Positions 1-14,800 of a stretch of 64,000 bases of DNA are shown piece by piece. Position numbers and translations under genes: made by a program. The stretch is from Dromiciops gliroides (taxonomy: Eukaryota > Chordata > Mammalia > Microbiotheria > Microbiotheriidae). Numbering within the stretch: position 1 is the stretch's first letter; every line of letters begins with the position of its first letter. The notes beneath the pieces are model-generated. The model ran no database searches, was not told the origin of the DNA, and was given only the letters and a program-made list of their open reading frames with translations. The DNA lies in assembly GCF_019393635.1 (NCBI RefSeq), contig NC_057865.1:301396885-301460884 (forward strand), given 5' to 3'.

Positions 1-39
1 AGTGGTTAGACCCAGCTCCCAGCCGGCCTCAGACCCCAC

Positions 40-150
40 AAAGTCAATCCATCTCTGGCAGCCTCAGTTCCCTCACCTCTAAAATGGACGTGTCAACAGC
101 CTCTTTCTCCCAGGGCTGCTGGGAGAACCAGCAGTGATAAGTTCAGGTGT
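40..150 (+). repeat. MIR-like fragment
   Basis: gcctcagttccctcacctct and aaaatggacgtgtcaaca match the 3' part of MIR. CELSR1 intron. Confidence 0.5.
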
Positions 151-251
151 TCTGCAGAGGGCAGCTGCTGCGACCGTTATTAATGACGTTCATGCATCAT
201 TGTTCTAGCGATGGGAGAGGCGGCATTGCTGCCTTCAAGTGTGTGTGTGTG

Positions 252-290
252 GCGGGGGGGGGGGGGGGGGGGGGGGGGATGGGGGAGGAG
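252..290. repeat. Poly-G tract
   Basis: A run of about 25 or more G on the + strand after a short gt repeat, followed by gatgggggagg. CELSR1 intron. Confidence 0.95.
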
Positions 291-685
291 GAATCCATCC
301 CATCCATGTATCACTTAATATAGTCAGTCAGTCATTCAGCGGGAGCCCGGCGCTGTGCTGAGGTCTGGGGACACAAGTCTACCAGAGTGAAAACAAATAC
401 TTGGGCAGGGGCGCTTAGGGATCCCAGAAGTGGGAGGGAAGAAGGCTCGGCGGAGCCTGTGCCACAACTAGAGGTGGAATAGCAGAAACAGAGAATGACA
501 GTGAACCCCTTTCCTTGGGGATGAATGAGGGCTGGAGGGCTTCGAATGCCAGGCTGAGGGGCCAGTGGGAGCCACCGAGGCTCCTTGAGCTCTGCAGAAC
601 CGACTGCTGCGGGGAGGGGAGCAGACTCGGGAAGCGCTGCAGCGGGCGGGGCCTCCCTAATGCCTGTCTGGTGTCCTCTCTCCAG

Positions 686-860
686 TTCACGTGCACGGTC
701 ATCGCCATCCTCCTCCACTACTTCTACATGAGCACGTTCGCCTGGCTGTTCGTGGAAGGCCTGCACATCTACCGCATGCTGACCGAGGTCAGGAACATCG
801 ACTCCGGACACATGAGGTTCTACTGCGTCCTGGGCTGGGGCATCCCAGCCATCGTCACAG
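686..860 (+). CDS. CELSR1: CELSR1 exon: TM3, intracellular loop 2, start of TM4
   Basis: Starts after ctctccag in phase 0 and ends at gtcagc in phase 1. It encodes FTCTVIAILLHYFYMSTFAW, then the LFVEGLHIYRML end of TM3 and the start of TM4 (RFYCVLGWGIPAIVTG). The conserved Cys at residue 3 of this exon is the usual TM3 partner of an extracellular-loop-2 Cys. Confidence 0.95.
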
Positions 861-3450
861 GTCAGCGCCGGCCTCTCGGCCACTCTTGGTTTTCAGAACC
901 CGGCCTTCCATCAAAATCACGCAGTCCCACTGAGCCGCGTGGGGCTTAAACACTCACCCCTTTTAGCCTAGTGGTGGGGCTGCCTCTGCGTCCCGGGCTT
1001 GGGGGAGCCCGTCTGTGAGGCCTGAGGGTGATGGATTGAGTCCGTCCCATGGACTCCGGAGTCAGGAGGTCTGGCCCCGGATATCACCTCGGCCTTTGGA
1101 CCAGTCCCTGCCCCTCTTGCGGCTTAGTTTACCTGCCTGAGAAATGGATCCAGCTCCGTCTCCCCTAAAAGATTCCCCATTTGCCCTTCCGATCTGGAGT
1201 CAGGCTGACCTGAGTCTGAATCCTGTCTCAGGCTTTATTAGCCCTGTGACCCTAAGCAAGCCCCTTCCCCTCCCTCAATCTGTTTCCTCTTTTGTAAAAT
1301 GGGAACCATTTGCCCCAACCTCCCTGGTCTCTTAAGGCTTCCGAGGCTCCCAAGTCTATCAGTGCCCATTGGGCTGTCATCCGGTCAAGGTCTCTGAGGA
1401 TCGTGTGGCCCAGGAGAGATCCTCAGCTGCCGGGGACCCTCCGAGCCTCTCCCATTGGGTGTCCCCAGCCCCACAGCAGTCTGAGATGTGGGAGACCTGG
1501 CTAGGTCTGCGGCTGCCCTGCCCCAACACTGAGGGCCGAGGATGGCTATACTGCAGGTCAATCTGCTGGATGAGGGCCCCATGGGAGACCCAGCCTTCAT
1601 AAGGACCGACCCTATCAGAGACAGGCAGGAGCATCTCTCAGAGGCTGCTCCACGAGGAGGAACAAAGAATACGAAACGGCGCCGGGGCTTTGGAATCATG
1701 GCCGCAGGATGGGAGGAGGGGTGGGATCCTGAGGCTTGGGGACGACTGTCACGATGAATGTACTGAAGACGGGAGGCCTGGTGGCCGCGCTGACCCACTG
1801 TCTGAAGAGAAGGGCCTCACGACAAAGCGGCCAGCCACAAGGAAGCTGCGCCTCTGACCCAGGGCGGCAGAAAGGGCCTGAATGTGGAGCCAGGCCGCCC
1901 GGCCACTGGAATCGGCCGGGCTCCTCTCTACAAGGGAGAGGGAGGCACTGGAGCCGGGAGCCCCTCCCGCTCCGGCTCTGGGATCCCGCGACTGGCCGGT
2001 GGCGTGCCCCAGAGGCAGCCCCCAGATCCTCATGTTCCCGGCGCTCGCTGGGAGCCCCACCATGACCTGCTGTCACGGAGGAGGAAGAGGCGCAGAATTG
2101 GCTCTTTGGAGCAGTGGCCTCCCCCCATAGACTGACACCCCTGCTCTGAAGCAACCCAGCAAATGCTCGGAAACCTGGGTTCCCTGTAAATGTGGAGGAT
2201 GGGTTCTTATCGACCCACGCCCATGGGACGGGGGCCCACGGGAAAGCCGTGCAACACATGCTGGGGGGACTCTGGTCGGGGCCTGAATTGGTGGAACCAC
2301 AGGACTCAGAGGAGGAAACTGAGGCCCAGAGAAGCCCCAGCTCCAACCCCTCCTGGCTGTGTGAGCCTGGACAAGTCACTCGACGGCTGTCTGCCTCAAT
2401 GTCCTCTTCTGTAAAATGGGATCATAACAGCCCCTCCTTCCCAGGGTTATTGTGAGGATCAAATGAGATCAAGAGCTCAGTGCTGTTCTGGCGCATAGTA
2501 GGTGCTCTGGGAAGGTTGGAGCACCACCAGGCGGCTGCCTTATGGCAAAGGGTTCATCATAAGGTAGCAGAAACCCCAAGGGGCTTGGGGGCAGAGGGCT
2601 TGGGGCCAATCTTGGCTCTACTATTGTGAGAGGGGGCTGGTCAGTGTCCCCTGTTCTCAGGCCTCTTCCAGCTCTGACATTTCACACTCAGCTCCACGGG
2701 GAGCTCGAGAACCATTGTTATCTCACCATGACCCATGTTATCTCTCACTGCTCCCCTTCATCCCCCCAATATTTCTGTTTGATGGCCCAGGGCTCGCTGT
2801 GGGTCTGGACCCCCAAGGCTATGGGAACCCTGACTTCTGCTGGCTGTCGGTCCATGACACTCTCATCTGGAGCTTTGCGGGCCCCATCGGCATCGTGGTC
2901 ATTGTGAGTACACGGGCGGCACCAGCTGCCTTTGTCTCTCTTCCTCTGTCCATTGTCAATCGGCAAACATTTACCAAGCGCCTACTGTGTGCCGGCACTG
3001 CTAAGTGCTGGAGAATGAGGCCAAAGGCGGTCCCTGCCCTCAAGTAGCTCACAGTCTAATGGGGGAGACCACAGGCAGACAGAACAGGAGATAAGTAATC
3101 AGGAAAAGCCCTGGGACTGGACGCAGGGAGGGGACTTAAAGGAGGTGGGGGTCAGGAAGTGGAGTTGGGGCTTTGTTTCTCTCCAGTCTTTGGGGCAGAA
3201 TGACCTTGATCTTGACAGGGCAGGGCTAGGAAGAGAGCAGAGCCCAACCTCTCCAGAACGGTTTCCATTGACAGCAGCAGAGCACTCTACTTACATTACC
3301 TGTAAAATGGGGCAGGTGATAGGGGCAGCTGGGTGGTGCGGTGGATAGAGCACTGGCCCTGGATTCAGGAGGACCTGAGTTCAAATCCAGCTTCAGACAC
3401 TTGACACCTACTAACTGTGTGACTCTGGGCAAGTCACTTAATCCCAATTG

Positions 3451-3494
<44 letters not shown>

Positions 3495-6400
3495 CTTAAA
3501 ATGGGGCAGATGGGGCTCCCCGTGCCCCTGGGCTTTGTGAGGAGGAGGGGCCACCCTGGGCAGGCAGGCAGGAAGACACTAGGCCCACGCCGCTGGGCCC
3601 AGCTTGGCTCCTCTGTAACGTGGCAATGCCGGCCCTGCAGAAAGCGCCTTGTGACCTCTGTGGCTGGAGCAGCTGGCGCCGGTGCCCACTTGGCCTCACC
3701 CAGGGGAGGACACTGGGCTCTCTTTTTCCGAATCTGTATTGATATCGCTGAAAACAACCCCACTTTGTAGATAAGGAAGCTGACATCCATGGAGCTAGTT
3801 TGGCCTCTGGTCCCACGGCTAGCAAGGCGGGGGTTGGGGGAGGTCGGACCCCCAACACTGATGACCTGGCTCGAGAGTCTGGCCCTGGCTCTGCCTTCCA
3901 AAGAGCTCTCCCCTAGCCCCGATTCTTGAGTCCAGAGGATTCTCCCCTCACGACTGCCACGTTCCTTTCCCCAGCTCAACACCGTCATCTTTGTCCTGTC
4001 TGCAAGAGTGTCCTGCCGCCGGAAGCACCGCGCTTATGACCGGACCGGGATCATGTACGTGGGTGGCGTGGGCGTGGGGGCCGGCCTCAGAGAACCCAGA
4101 TGCTGGGGGAGAGCCCAGGGCTCCTCGGAGGACATGCAGACCTCCAGTTCTCCTGGGGCAATCCCAGGGTCTCTCGTCCAGAAGGGACTCACTGCATCCT
4201 AGAACCCTCCGGGGCTCAGGGGGAGGGGAGCAAAGCTGAGGAAACGAGGCCTGCTCTACGTCGTGGAAATGGCCTCATTCAGTGGGTTATTTGGCCATCA
4301 CCCACGTGAGTCTGGAAATGTCGGGGTGAGGAGCCCCAGTTGCCTTTCTCTGTAGCTCCCACTGTCCCCGGGGCTCCCCTCCTAATGAGGGGAGGCTGGG
4401 GGGAGACCGTACATAAGACCCATCCCAACAGTCCTTAGGGCACAGGAGCAGGACCTAGGACAAGGCCCAGGGGTCCCGCAGTGGGGGAAGGACACTGGGG
4501 TCAGCAGGGCAGATGATGAAGTTCAAAGGTCATCAGGACCCCCCCCCCCCCCCCGCAACTCACCAGAAAGATTGTGGTCGGTGACTCTCTGTTCCTCAGA
4601 GCAGTGTGAACATCCAGGTGACTCGAGTGAGGCCAGGCCTTCCCCCACTGGGGGTCTCGGTTTCCTCCTCTTTAAATCAAGGGGGTTGGGTCACCCAGCC
4701 TCTGTGGTCCGTCCTAACTGTAAGTCTATGAGCCTGTGAAATAAATACCCATTCCCCAGGAATCTGATTGAGACCCCCGGCTGTGGCCACCTCCCACTCC
4801 CATTTCCACACAAAACATTTCTGCCAACAGCTGTGTCCTGACCTGACATGTGCCTGGGGCTGATGGGAAAGGAGACTTTTCTCACCTACCCACATTTATC
4901 AGAGAAGCTCCCTGTCCACACCATTCAAATGAACCACCATTTATTTAACACTGACTGGATGCAGGCCCCTGTGTGCCATGCCGAGGACACAGACCTAGGC
5001 CCCACGGACCCTGCTCTGTGGGGGCCTGACACGACTCCTCCCAAGGCCCCTGGCACACGGGGATGGTAAGGCCTGCGGGGTCTCCCTTCACAGCTCGGGC
5101 CTCCGGACCGCCTTCCTCCTTCTCCTGCTGATCAGCGCCACGTGGCTGCTGGGGCTGATGGCCGTCAACAGTGATGTGATAGCCTTCCATTATCTCTTCG
5201 CAGTATTCAGCTGCTTACAGGTAAGAGACCAGCAGTGACCCAGCACATGCAGAAGGTGCTCGGGAGTTTGCTGCTTCTCTGCCTCCTCTTGCCGGCAGCC
5301 TGAGGCGTGGCCTCCTCCAAAAGACCCCTAGTGCATGATGACACTGGCCATGGTATGACCCCAGGGAGATCGGTTGTGGCTTTAGACTCGTGGCTTTGGA
5401 CACGACCAAGAGAGGAAGTGAGGCCCAGAGCGGTTGAGGGACCTGCCCAACGTCACACAGCAGAGCCCAGATTCAAACTCAGGTTCTCTGACCACCTATA
5501 CTGTAGTATCCTCCCTGCTCCGGGAGTGGCCTTTCTGTCTCATCAGGTTTCCTATGTCCTCTCACAGGCAGAATAGAATAGAAACCGAAGACCTAGGCAG
5601 GGGCTTGGCCTGGGTTCAAGTCCTCACCCTATGTCAGCCTTGAGGTGCGGTCCTAGGCAAGGCTCTTCCCCTTGGTGGGCTCCAGTTTCCTCTCCTACAA
5701 AACGAGGGCCCAAGGGGGCTGCAGATCTCCCCCACCTCCGCTTCCACTCCCCCCTTCTCTCCCCTCCCCTTGTCGTCTGTCTCTCTCTTTGTCTTTCCGA
5801 GTATTAATTCTATATATTGTGTGTATGAATATGTACAATATTATAAGGACGTGTGTCTCTATAGAATAATGTTTACATATTTGTTCTGTCCTTGAAAAGG
5901 TGCTGGTCTCATGGCAGGCCCAAGAACCTGGGGGGGGGCCAGGCTAGATGATATAAAAGATAGATTAATTTCACGATATATCGATATTTAATAATTACAC
6001 TGTGGTACACATGTCATACGTGTAACATGCATGTAGATGGAGAGATAGGAAGTCGTACCGAGTTCACTTGATTAACAGAGAAATGGCATCAGCCAACTGA
6101 TCTCTCCCTTCTGTGACTTCTAAGGACGCTGTCCCTGCTTGACCTTCACCCTTTGACCCCAGCTGCTCTGCCACTGTCTCCTCTCCCTCTTGCAGTGACC
6201 CCCAGCCCCATAACCACCTTTTCCTGGAGACCCTTGTCTGGGTAGGAGGGCTCCAGGGCCCTGTGTCTTCCTGGGCTTTGGTCTAAGGCCTCTGAAGCCC
6301 CTCTTTGTCCTGCTCAGAGGACCCCCAGCACTGCCCAGCACCTGTCGCCCTGAGTCTGGTGGCTCTCAGAAACACGAGCTTCCCTGGAAGAGGTGCTGGG

Positions 6401-8728
6401 GTGGCCATAGGACCAGTGTGGCTGCAAGGGCAGGGCCGCTGCTCTGGGGGCACCACTCCCAGCCATGAAGCCCAGCCTCTGACACCTCCTCCTGCCCCCT
6501 CCCTCTCTGCAGGGCCTCGCCATCTTTATCTTCCACTGTGTGGTCAACAGAGAAGTCCAGAAGCACTTGAAGGTGGCTCTGATGGGGAAGAAGCCCCACC
6601 CGGACGACTCCATGACCACCAGAGCCACGCTGCTGACCGTAAGGAAGGCCCCTTGGCTCCCTTCTCCAAGGCCTGGGCTGCTGCAGTTGCCACAGCCGCC
6701 CACTTACAGCAAGCCCCCCCTCTTCTTGCCAGTCACCCCAAGTCCCTCTCCTGCCCCATGGGCTGTCCTCCCAGCCCAGCCCCCTCACATTCCTGGGGTG
6801 GTCAGTTCTGGGGTGAGAAGTGGGGCGGGGTACGCGGTGGGGGATTAAACACCACAGGCCATGCAGTGCCATGTCAGGAGCCCCCTGGGACCACTGCTGA
6901 CCTTTCCTCATGCCTCAGTTTCCTACAGATAGATGGAAGGAAGGAGTGTTAGCATGCCCCAGGGCCAGGAAGCTGGCTTCAGAGTCAGGGCTTGGCTTTG
7001 GGGAGAGTGTTTCTTCCTCCTGGGCGCCCAACGCCAATGACATCACAGGCTGGACCAGAAAAATGGGTTCATGACCCTCGGACTCCCTACTCCCTGGGCT
7101 GCCCCAGAGCACAGGGGGATAAATGCCCAGCCCACCTTAAGCCACTGGCTGGTCCCACTGAGTCCTGTCTCTGCCCCCCCCCACACACCCTGACATCATT
7201 CTCTGCATTTGACCAAAGAAGGCAAAAAGCTGAGTCCCACTCCCAGAAGTGACTGGCCCAAGGTCACATGGCCTTGTTAGCAGGGAGCAGACTCAGGATG
7301 GGGGCTCTTTCCGGCCCTGACATCCCATGAGGGAGGAGCCTGGGGGCTACCATACAAGACTAAAACTTGGGCTGGCCTTGGGGGCAGAGAAGAGCCTGGT
7401 TTGGCTATTTCCCAGGGGGCATCCTATTGTGGGGAGCCTTGAATGTCAGGATAAGACTCACTGTCCTTGGTAGACAGTAGGGAGCTGCTCTGCTCTGGGA
7501 AGGCACGACTCCTGCTCCAGGCCCTCCACAGTGCACTGGCCGGGCTGCTGCCCTTTGTCCAGCCAGAGGCGCCCCAGCCCAGCCCGTCACACTAATGCCT
7601 TTCCCTTCTCAGCGGTCCCTGAACTGCAACAATACCTACATTGAAGAGCCGAATATGTACCGCACAGCGCTAGGAGAGTCCACAGCTTCTCTGGACAGCA
7701 CCATCAGGTCAGCCCCCAGCCCGAGCGCCCCCTGCCCTCCTGCGCAGCCACCTCCGAGGGCTGGTCCCAGGGCCCATCAGAAACAGAGCCTGCCAGATGG
7801 TGGAGGGGAAAGAGCCGAGGGTGGGTGCTGCTGGCTCTGAGCCCTGCACCGCCTATTATTATCCAGTCCAGCAAGCATTTATTGAGCGCCAGCTGTGTAC
7901 CAGGCTCTGGTGTTAACAAGATACAAACTAAAGTAGCCTCTTTACTTAAAGGACTTACATTGTCCTGGGTTGGGAAAAGAGAACAAAAAGTAAAGTGACC
8001 CTGGGCAAGTCACTGGGCCTCTCTGGGCCTCGGTTTCTTCCTCTGTAAAGTGAAGGGGGTGTGTGTGGACCAGATGCTCCATGGTCTCTCCAGAGCCAGG
8101 ACCCTGGGGTCCTTGATCATTTGAGGAGGGAGGGCAGGAGGGTGTCTACACTGACAACCAGGAGCCTGGGAAAGGCATCCCCCAGAAGGGGACCTCTGAG
8201 ATGAGTCTGGAAGGGAGTAAAGGAAAGGAGAACCAGCCTGGGGGTCTTGAGAGGCCCATGGGACGGGTACTCTCAGGGCCTCCAGGCAGCTTCAGAGAGG
8301 CTGAGCAGCCTTCCCGAGGGTGCCCAGCCAGTACCCACTGACTCTGATTGGAGCCAAGAAAGGCCAGAGAACAAGCTGTGATGAGGCCCTCCCTGCGGGG
8401 TGTGCCCTGGAGTTGGCCCTTTGGGGTGGGAGGCGCCCCCACCATTGCTCAGCCCCGGCTCCCAATGTCACAGGGAGGAGGGGACCAAGAAGCTCAGCGT
8501 GTCCTCTGGCCAAGCAAGAGGCCGCCCGGAGCCCGACGCTCACCTCTTCCGGAGGAGGAACGGCAAAAACCCCCGGGGTGAGAGTCCCTTTGGAGCTGCT
8601 TGGTGGCTGGACCCTCTGAGTCTTCCCCTGTCATGACCCCTCTGAGCCCCGAGGCCCTGGGTCTAGGGTGGGGTGGGGCAAGACTCCCTCCCTCCCTGTC
8701 TGTCTAGCTGGCTGTCTCTGCGTCTTTA

Positions 8729-8800
<72 letters not shown>

Positions 8801-11800
8801 TCTCTATCTCCATCTTCGTCTCTCTCTCTCCCCCTTTCTCTCCATGTCTCTGCCTCTTTCTCTCTCTGTGTCTCTATCTCTCCATCTGTCTCCATGTCTC
8901 TTTCTCTGTGTTTCTATTTTTCTGACTCTTTCTTTCCCTCTGTCCATCCGTCTGTCTCTGTCTCTCTGTCCATCCATCTGTCTCTCTGTCTCTGTCTCTG
9001 TGTCTCTTTCTCTTCTCTCTCTGTCTCTTCTCCCTCCTCCCCACATCTCTCCCCTCTCCATCACTCTCTCACCTACCACAATGCTCTCCTCCCTAGAGCA
9101 CAACTCTGCCCTCCTCACTGTTCAGGGGGCTCCCTGCGACCTCTGGGATAAAATGGAGATTGCTCCGCCTAGCACGTGGGACCCTCCACCCGCTGGCTCT
9201 CTCGACCTTTCTAGCCTTGTTCCACCTGGTCCCCCTTCCGCCCACCCCAGCCATTCCCCAGGTGTTTTCCTGCCCTGGGGGCCTGGGCCTCCCGGGCTCT
9301 CTCTGCAGACTAGCTAGCCTGGCATTCGAGGCCCCCTCCCCTGCCCCTCCTGCTATATCACGTGATTCCTCTTCATGTAGATTCCCTGCCCCTTCCTGCA
9401 CCCCTGCCTCTCTGAGAGCCTGGCTGACAGCCCAGCCGTCTCTCAGGGTCTAGCTCCCGATGCCCCCCAACCTCTCCAGATCTCCCAAGGGGGTGTCGGT
9501 GACCTCACTCATCTCTCCAGCTGCCTTCCCCCCCGGCTCTGGCGCTGTTTTCCCAGACCTGAGCCCCCAGAGATGATAAACTTCCTGAGGGCAGGGATTG
9601 TATCTTATTCCTCTGGTGTCTCCTCCCAGCTCCTGGTCTGGGGGAACCTGATCCTGCCCCTGAGTGAATCAACAGGTGGCTGTGCTAGGGACTGAGTTAA
9701 TGGATGAACCAGGAAAGAATGTGCTTGTGGTTGAAATAATGGAGAGTGAATGAGTAACTCAATGGAGGAGTGTTTAAAAATCCTAAATGCAAACACCCCC
9801 AAAGAGCATTTCCCTCAGGCGAGTAGAACACAAAGGGAGGGAGAAGGAGTGAATTCCTGAGGGAATGAGTGGGTGAGGGAGTGAATGGCCGAGTTAATGG
9901 GTGAGTGGGGGAACCAGGAGTCAGTGAATGGTGAAGAGTGAATAAATGAACCCTCAGGCCTCCTTCTGGGCCACCCCCCCCCCAACTCCATGCCGTCCCT
10001 CCATCACTCTCTCCAAAGCATTGTGTCTATATCTTGTTTGTACCTAGAAGCTTGCAAGTCCTCTCCCCTATTAGATTGTAAACTCCTTGAGGGCAGGGAC
10101 TGTTTTCCTGCCTTTTGTATGCCCGGGCACTTTCCTCGGTGCTTTATACAAAGTAGGCACTAATCCACAATGAACATTGATTAAGCACGTGCTGGGGATA
10201 CCGTAAGAGGGAAAAGACAGTTCCTGCCCTCAGGGAGTGTATAACCAATGGGATGCTCATTCTTGTGGACTGACTGACTAAATAAGTGGCGTTTATGCTG
10301 CTGTGGAAGATGCAGATGAATGATTAAGTGAATGAATAAGTGAAAGAATGAATGGAGTGAATTTTTGAATAGATGACCAAGAATGAGGAAATTAATGATT
10401 GAATAAATGAATGAATACACAATCAGTGAAAGGGGAGGGGGCAGGCATCTCTGTGCTCACTCTGCCCAGAAGGCTCTGGCCACAGACACAGGTCAGCCCA
10501 TTTTCTGAACCTCCCAGGTCTTTTGGCTCCACAGGCAATGACTCGGACTCAGACAGCGAGCTCTCTCTGGAGGAACACAGTAGTTCATATGCGTCCTCAC
10601 ACTCATCCGACAGTGAGGAAGATGGGATGGACGAGGAGAGCAAGTGGCACCCAGGCTCCTGTAAAGCGAGTGACCGGGGTCCTGTCCACAGCACCCCCAA
10701 AGGTACAGGGGAGGGCGGGGAGGGCGCGTGAGCTCTGTGGGTAAATAAGAGACAGAACAAGTCTCCCCGACATTTATGGAGTCTCTTGCCTGCTTTCAAG
10801 CATGTTTTCAGTCCCTGAGGCTTGCAAAGTGTCTTCCATAAAGACCTCATTGGCTGCTCACCACAATCCCGCAGCCTGCCACTCGTCCCATTTTACAGAT
10901 GAGGACACCAAGGTTCAGAGAGGGGATATAACTAGGCCAAGGCCACCCAGCCAGTGAGTGTAAGCCAGGTCCTCCCACACCCCCAACACCCCCAGCCCAA
11001 GTCTGGCCCCTCTCCACAGCTAACCACAGACTTGAGCTAATTGATACTTGGACTGCTCAGACACGGAGAGCTTTTCCTAAGGACGTTCTCTCTGTTGGGG
11101 ACAAACTCCTGGAACAAAGGCTGCTCCCAGGGAGTCCTTTTGTGTGGAAGTCTCTTCTTCAGGCTCCGTGCAACCCCCCCACCCCCGTGGTGAAGCCCTG
11201 AGCAGGGGCGGGCAGGAAGGAGGAGCAATAAGAGGAAATGGGTAGCATGTCTCATCTATTAAAACAAACAACCCTGAATCAGGAAATTCTTTGGAGGGAA
11301 AGAGGGCTCTGCTGGGTCAGAGACTGCGGACAAAGGCCTGGCAGCAAAGCAGAGCGAGGCCTCTGCTTGCTGCCTCCCACCTTCCCATAAAAGAAACCCA
11401 GCTGTGCCCATCTTCTGAGGGCTGCCCAGGCTCCCAAGGGCTCTCCTCCCTATGGCAACTTGTGGGAGGCAGGATGTGCCAGCCAGGAAACTACTAGTGT
11501 GGGAGTAGAGAGAGGTCTGGACGAGTAGAAGAGGCTGGGACTACAGAGCGGAAGGTCACGGGCCAAACACTCAGGCCTACTGGCAGGAAAAACTTGGAGC
11601 TGTCCAGTGTGGCATGAGCCACCTCTAGATGTGGTCAGCTCCCCCTCACCGGAGGCCACTGAGCAAAAGCCAGAGGCTCACTTGTTAAAGATGCTAAGAA
11701 GGGCACTCTCGTTCAGGTAAAGGATGGACTTATTGATTCCTGAGGTCCCTCCTATCTCCTATCTCCCAGCACAGCTTTGCGTGACCCCAGGATGATAGAG

Positions 11801-14800
11801 TTGTAAGGGGCTGCAGAAACTGCAGTGGCTTACTCCCTCCTTTTACAGAGGGGGAAACTGAGACTCAGAAACGTGACGTGATTTGCCCAAGGTCACATAG
11901 GCAAGATGTGACTCTGACCCGACTTCAACAAAGCCTGTGCTCTGTGCCCTCTGGAAGGCCGCCTCTAGAGTCAGGCAACAGGAGTTTGAGTTATAGCTAT
12001 TACGGCTAAGTTTTTGGGCCTTGGTTTCCTGAGGACAATAATTCCTTCTTCGCCTCCCTCTCAGGATGGTTATAAAACGAGCACTTAGCCAACCTGAACA
12101 TGCCACCTCCGTGTGAGCTGCTGTACTCTAAGGGACCGTTTTGCCCAGTGGCCAGAGGGCCAGCCTTAGAATCACAAGGCTGTGACACTGTGACCCTGGG
12201 CAGTCTCCCACCCTCCCAGGGTCCCAGGTAGCCCCCTGAGACTTGAAGTGGGACAGCTTTGAGCACTAGAGAGTGGAAATGGGTGGGAAACAACAGTCTG
12301 GGTTGGGGGTGGGAGGACAGTCAGAGAAGGCCTTCCAGCAGTCAAGCTGCCATGTTGTTTGGGCCCCCAGCGGACTCTCTGTCCAATCACATCAAGGCCA
12401 CGTGGCCCCCAGAAGCCGTGATGAGTAGTGACGGTGAGGACACCAGATGCAAGCCAAAGCTGAAAGTGGAGACCAAAGTGAACGTGGAGCTGCACCAGGA
12501 GGCCCAGGAGGAAGATGGCAAAGACGTGCCCTCGGACAAGGAGAACCCAGGGACGCCCAGGGACAATCAGATGGCTCCCCAGACCAGCCACCAGCACACA
12601 GAACAGCGGAAAGGTAATATGGCTGCCCCACCCTTACCACTGGCACATATTTAGGCATGTGGCATCAAGGCCCACCATTCCTGGGGCACCTTCTCCTACC
12701 ACTTGTGCTGATTGCAGCCCCTCGGCAACTTATCGGAGTCATCATGGCCACAAGATTCACCACTCCCTTCTTGTGTGCCTACCTTTCTCATCAATGAAGG
12801 AATGAATGAATGAATGAACATTTACTGAGCTCCTGCCATGCTCCACACTCTGGGATAAGCGCTGGGAACACCAATACAAAGGCGGGTTGGTCCCTGTCCT
12901 CCTGAGCTTCTCTTCTACTAGGGGAAGCGGCATGTAGACAAATGAAAACCATAGACAGTGAACCAGCTTGTGTGTGTGTGTGTGTGGGGGAGAACATGAG
13001 CAACTTGGAGGATGAGAGAAGGCCTCGTGCAGCAGCTGCTGCCTGGGCTGGACTTGAAGGAGGCCAGTGATTCCAAGGGGGAGAGGGGAGGAGGAAGAGC
13101 ACTGGGGCGGCCTCCTCCCCACCTGGGGTCATAGGGCCACTGACTTAGAGCCATCCGCCAACCCTCGCATTTCACTAATGGGGAACCTCAGGCCCCGCAG
13201 GGTCAAAGAACTTGTCCAGGGTCCCAGGCGTAGTAATCACTGGAGGATTTGAACCAGATCTTCTGACTCCACCCACTGTACTGCAAAAGTGCCTTGTAGT
13301 TGGCAAAATGCTATAGAAATGCCAATTGATCGATGAAAAGCATTTGTTAGGTACCTACTGTATGCCAAATGCTGTGCTAGGTATACAAAGACAAACAAAA
13401 TGAGCTAAGTCCTTCCCTGAAGAAGCCGTTGTCCTATCAATGTCACGGTGGCTTTTATTGTTTCTATTCCTATCCTCTTTGTTACACATCTGAAAATCTT
13501 CACCAAAAGTTGACTCCACTGGCAGGGTGCTCCCTTCCCTAGTGCAGATTGCAGCCCCTTGGTGCCTCGGAGAGCCTGAGGACCTTACTATCTCTCTCAT
13601 CACAGGCATCTTGAAAAACAAAGTGACCTACCCGCCACCCCTGAGCGAGAGGAACCTACAGAACCGGCTTCGGGAGAAGCTGGCAGATTACAGCCAGACC
13701 GTGAACTCCTCTAGGGCGTCTTCCCTCGGCTCCAGTGACGGCATCTGCCCCACGCCGGACCCCGGAGTGGCCGTCAAAAACTCCCCGAGGGAGCACTCTC
13801 GGGACCAGCTGAACGGCATGGTCATGAATGTGCGCACGGGCACGGTCCATGCAGACAAGTCTGATTCAGAGTAAGCGGGGCCGGGGGGAAGCGCTCTGGG
13901 CCACAGCATCCTTCTCTGGACAGTGAGGGCCCCTGGGGGAGGGGCTGGACAGAGGGAGCCTTCAGGGACCCACCCATTCATGTGATCCTCCACTTCTTTC
14001 AAGAAGTGCCCTTGAGCAGTGGGCCACTGAGAAAACCCCAAATTAACTTTATTGATGTCACGCTGGATGTTCATTTGTTTTGTTAAACGCTTCCCGATCA
14101 CACTGACTACTGAGCGGCCAGCCTAGCTTCTGACCTGGAACAGCAGGCAGTGTGTGCCCTGAGCTTGGGATGAGACGGAGCCCTGGGCCCCATCTCGGAG
14201 ATATCAGCTCTAACATGAGACTGATCATAAATCAAAGGCTAAGTGCAGCTTTGTATAGACTCTTCCCCCACCACCATCTGTATGTACACACATGTGCGCA
14301 CATACATACATACATGCACAATGCACCCACGACATCTTTTAGCTCCCAATACTGCCATCCCCTATTCTAAGCTCCCTCCCAACTCTGCCATCCCTTGTTC
14401 TAAGCTCCCTCCCCCCATCCCCTATTCTAGGACCCTTCCCAACTCTTCCATCCCCTGTTCTTGGCCCCTCCCAGCTCTGACATTCCCTGTTCTTATATCA
14501 TGATCACAACTTTAGAGCTGTGGGAGATATCACAGGCGAGAAAGCTGAGACCCAGGGTGGGTTAGTGACCCGCCCAAGGCCCCCCAGGAGGCCAGCAGCA
14601 GAGCCAAGAGCTTGAGGTGGATGTTCTGGCCCACGAGCTGACCTCCTTCCCCCCATCTCAGTGCCCTGAGGTTCCTGCCTCCCTCCCTCCCTCAGGCACC
14701 ACATCACTGACCCCTTTTTGAGGGTCTGGGCTCTCCAATCACAAGGAGACACCACTAGGCTGTGCAGGCAGCATCTGCTAGCACACAGTAGGTGTTTAAT

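Noticed and set aside
6305-6952. + strand open frame of 215 codons over a CELSR1 exon
   Set aside because: It crosses the real exon 6513-6638 in a different frame. Homology and phase support only the exon frame.
8668-9317. Ser/Leu-rich open frame of about 214 codons
   Set aside because: Produced by the (TC)n microsatellite and L2 sequence in a CELSR1 intron.
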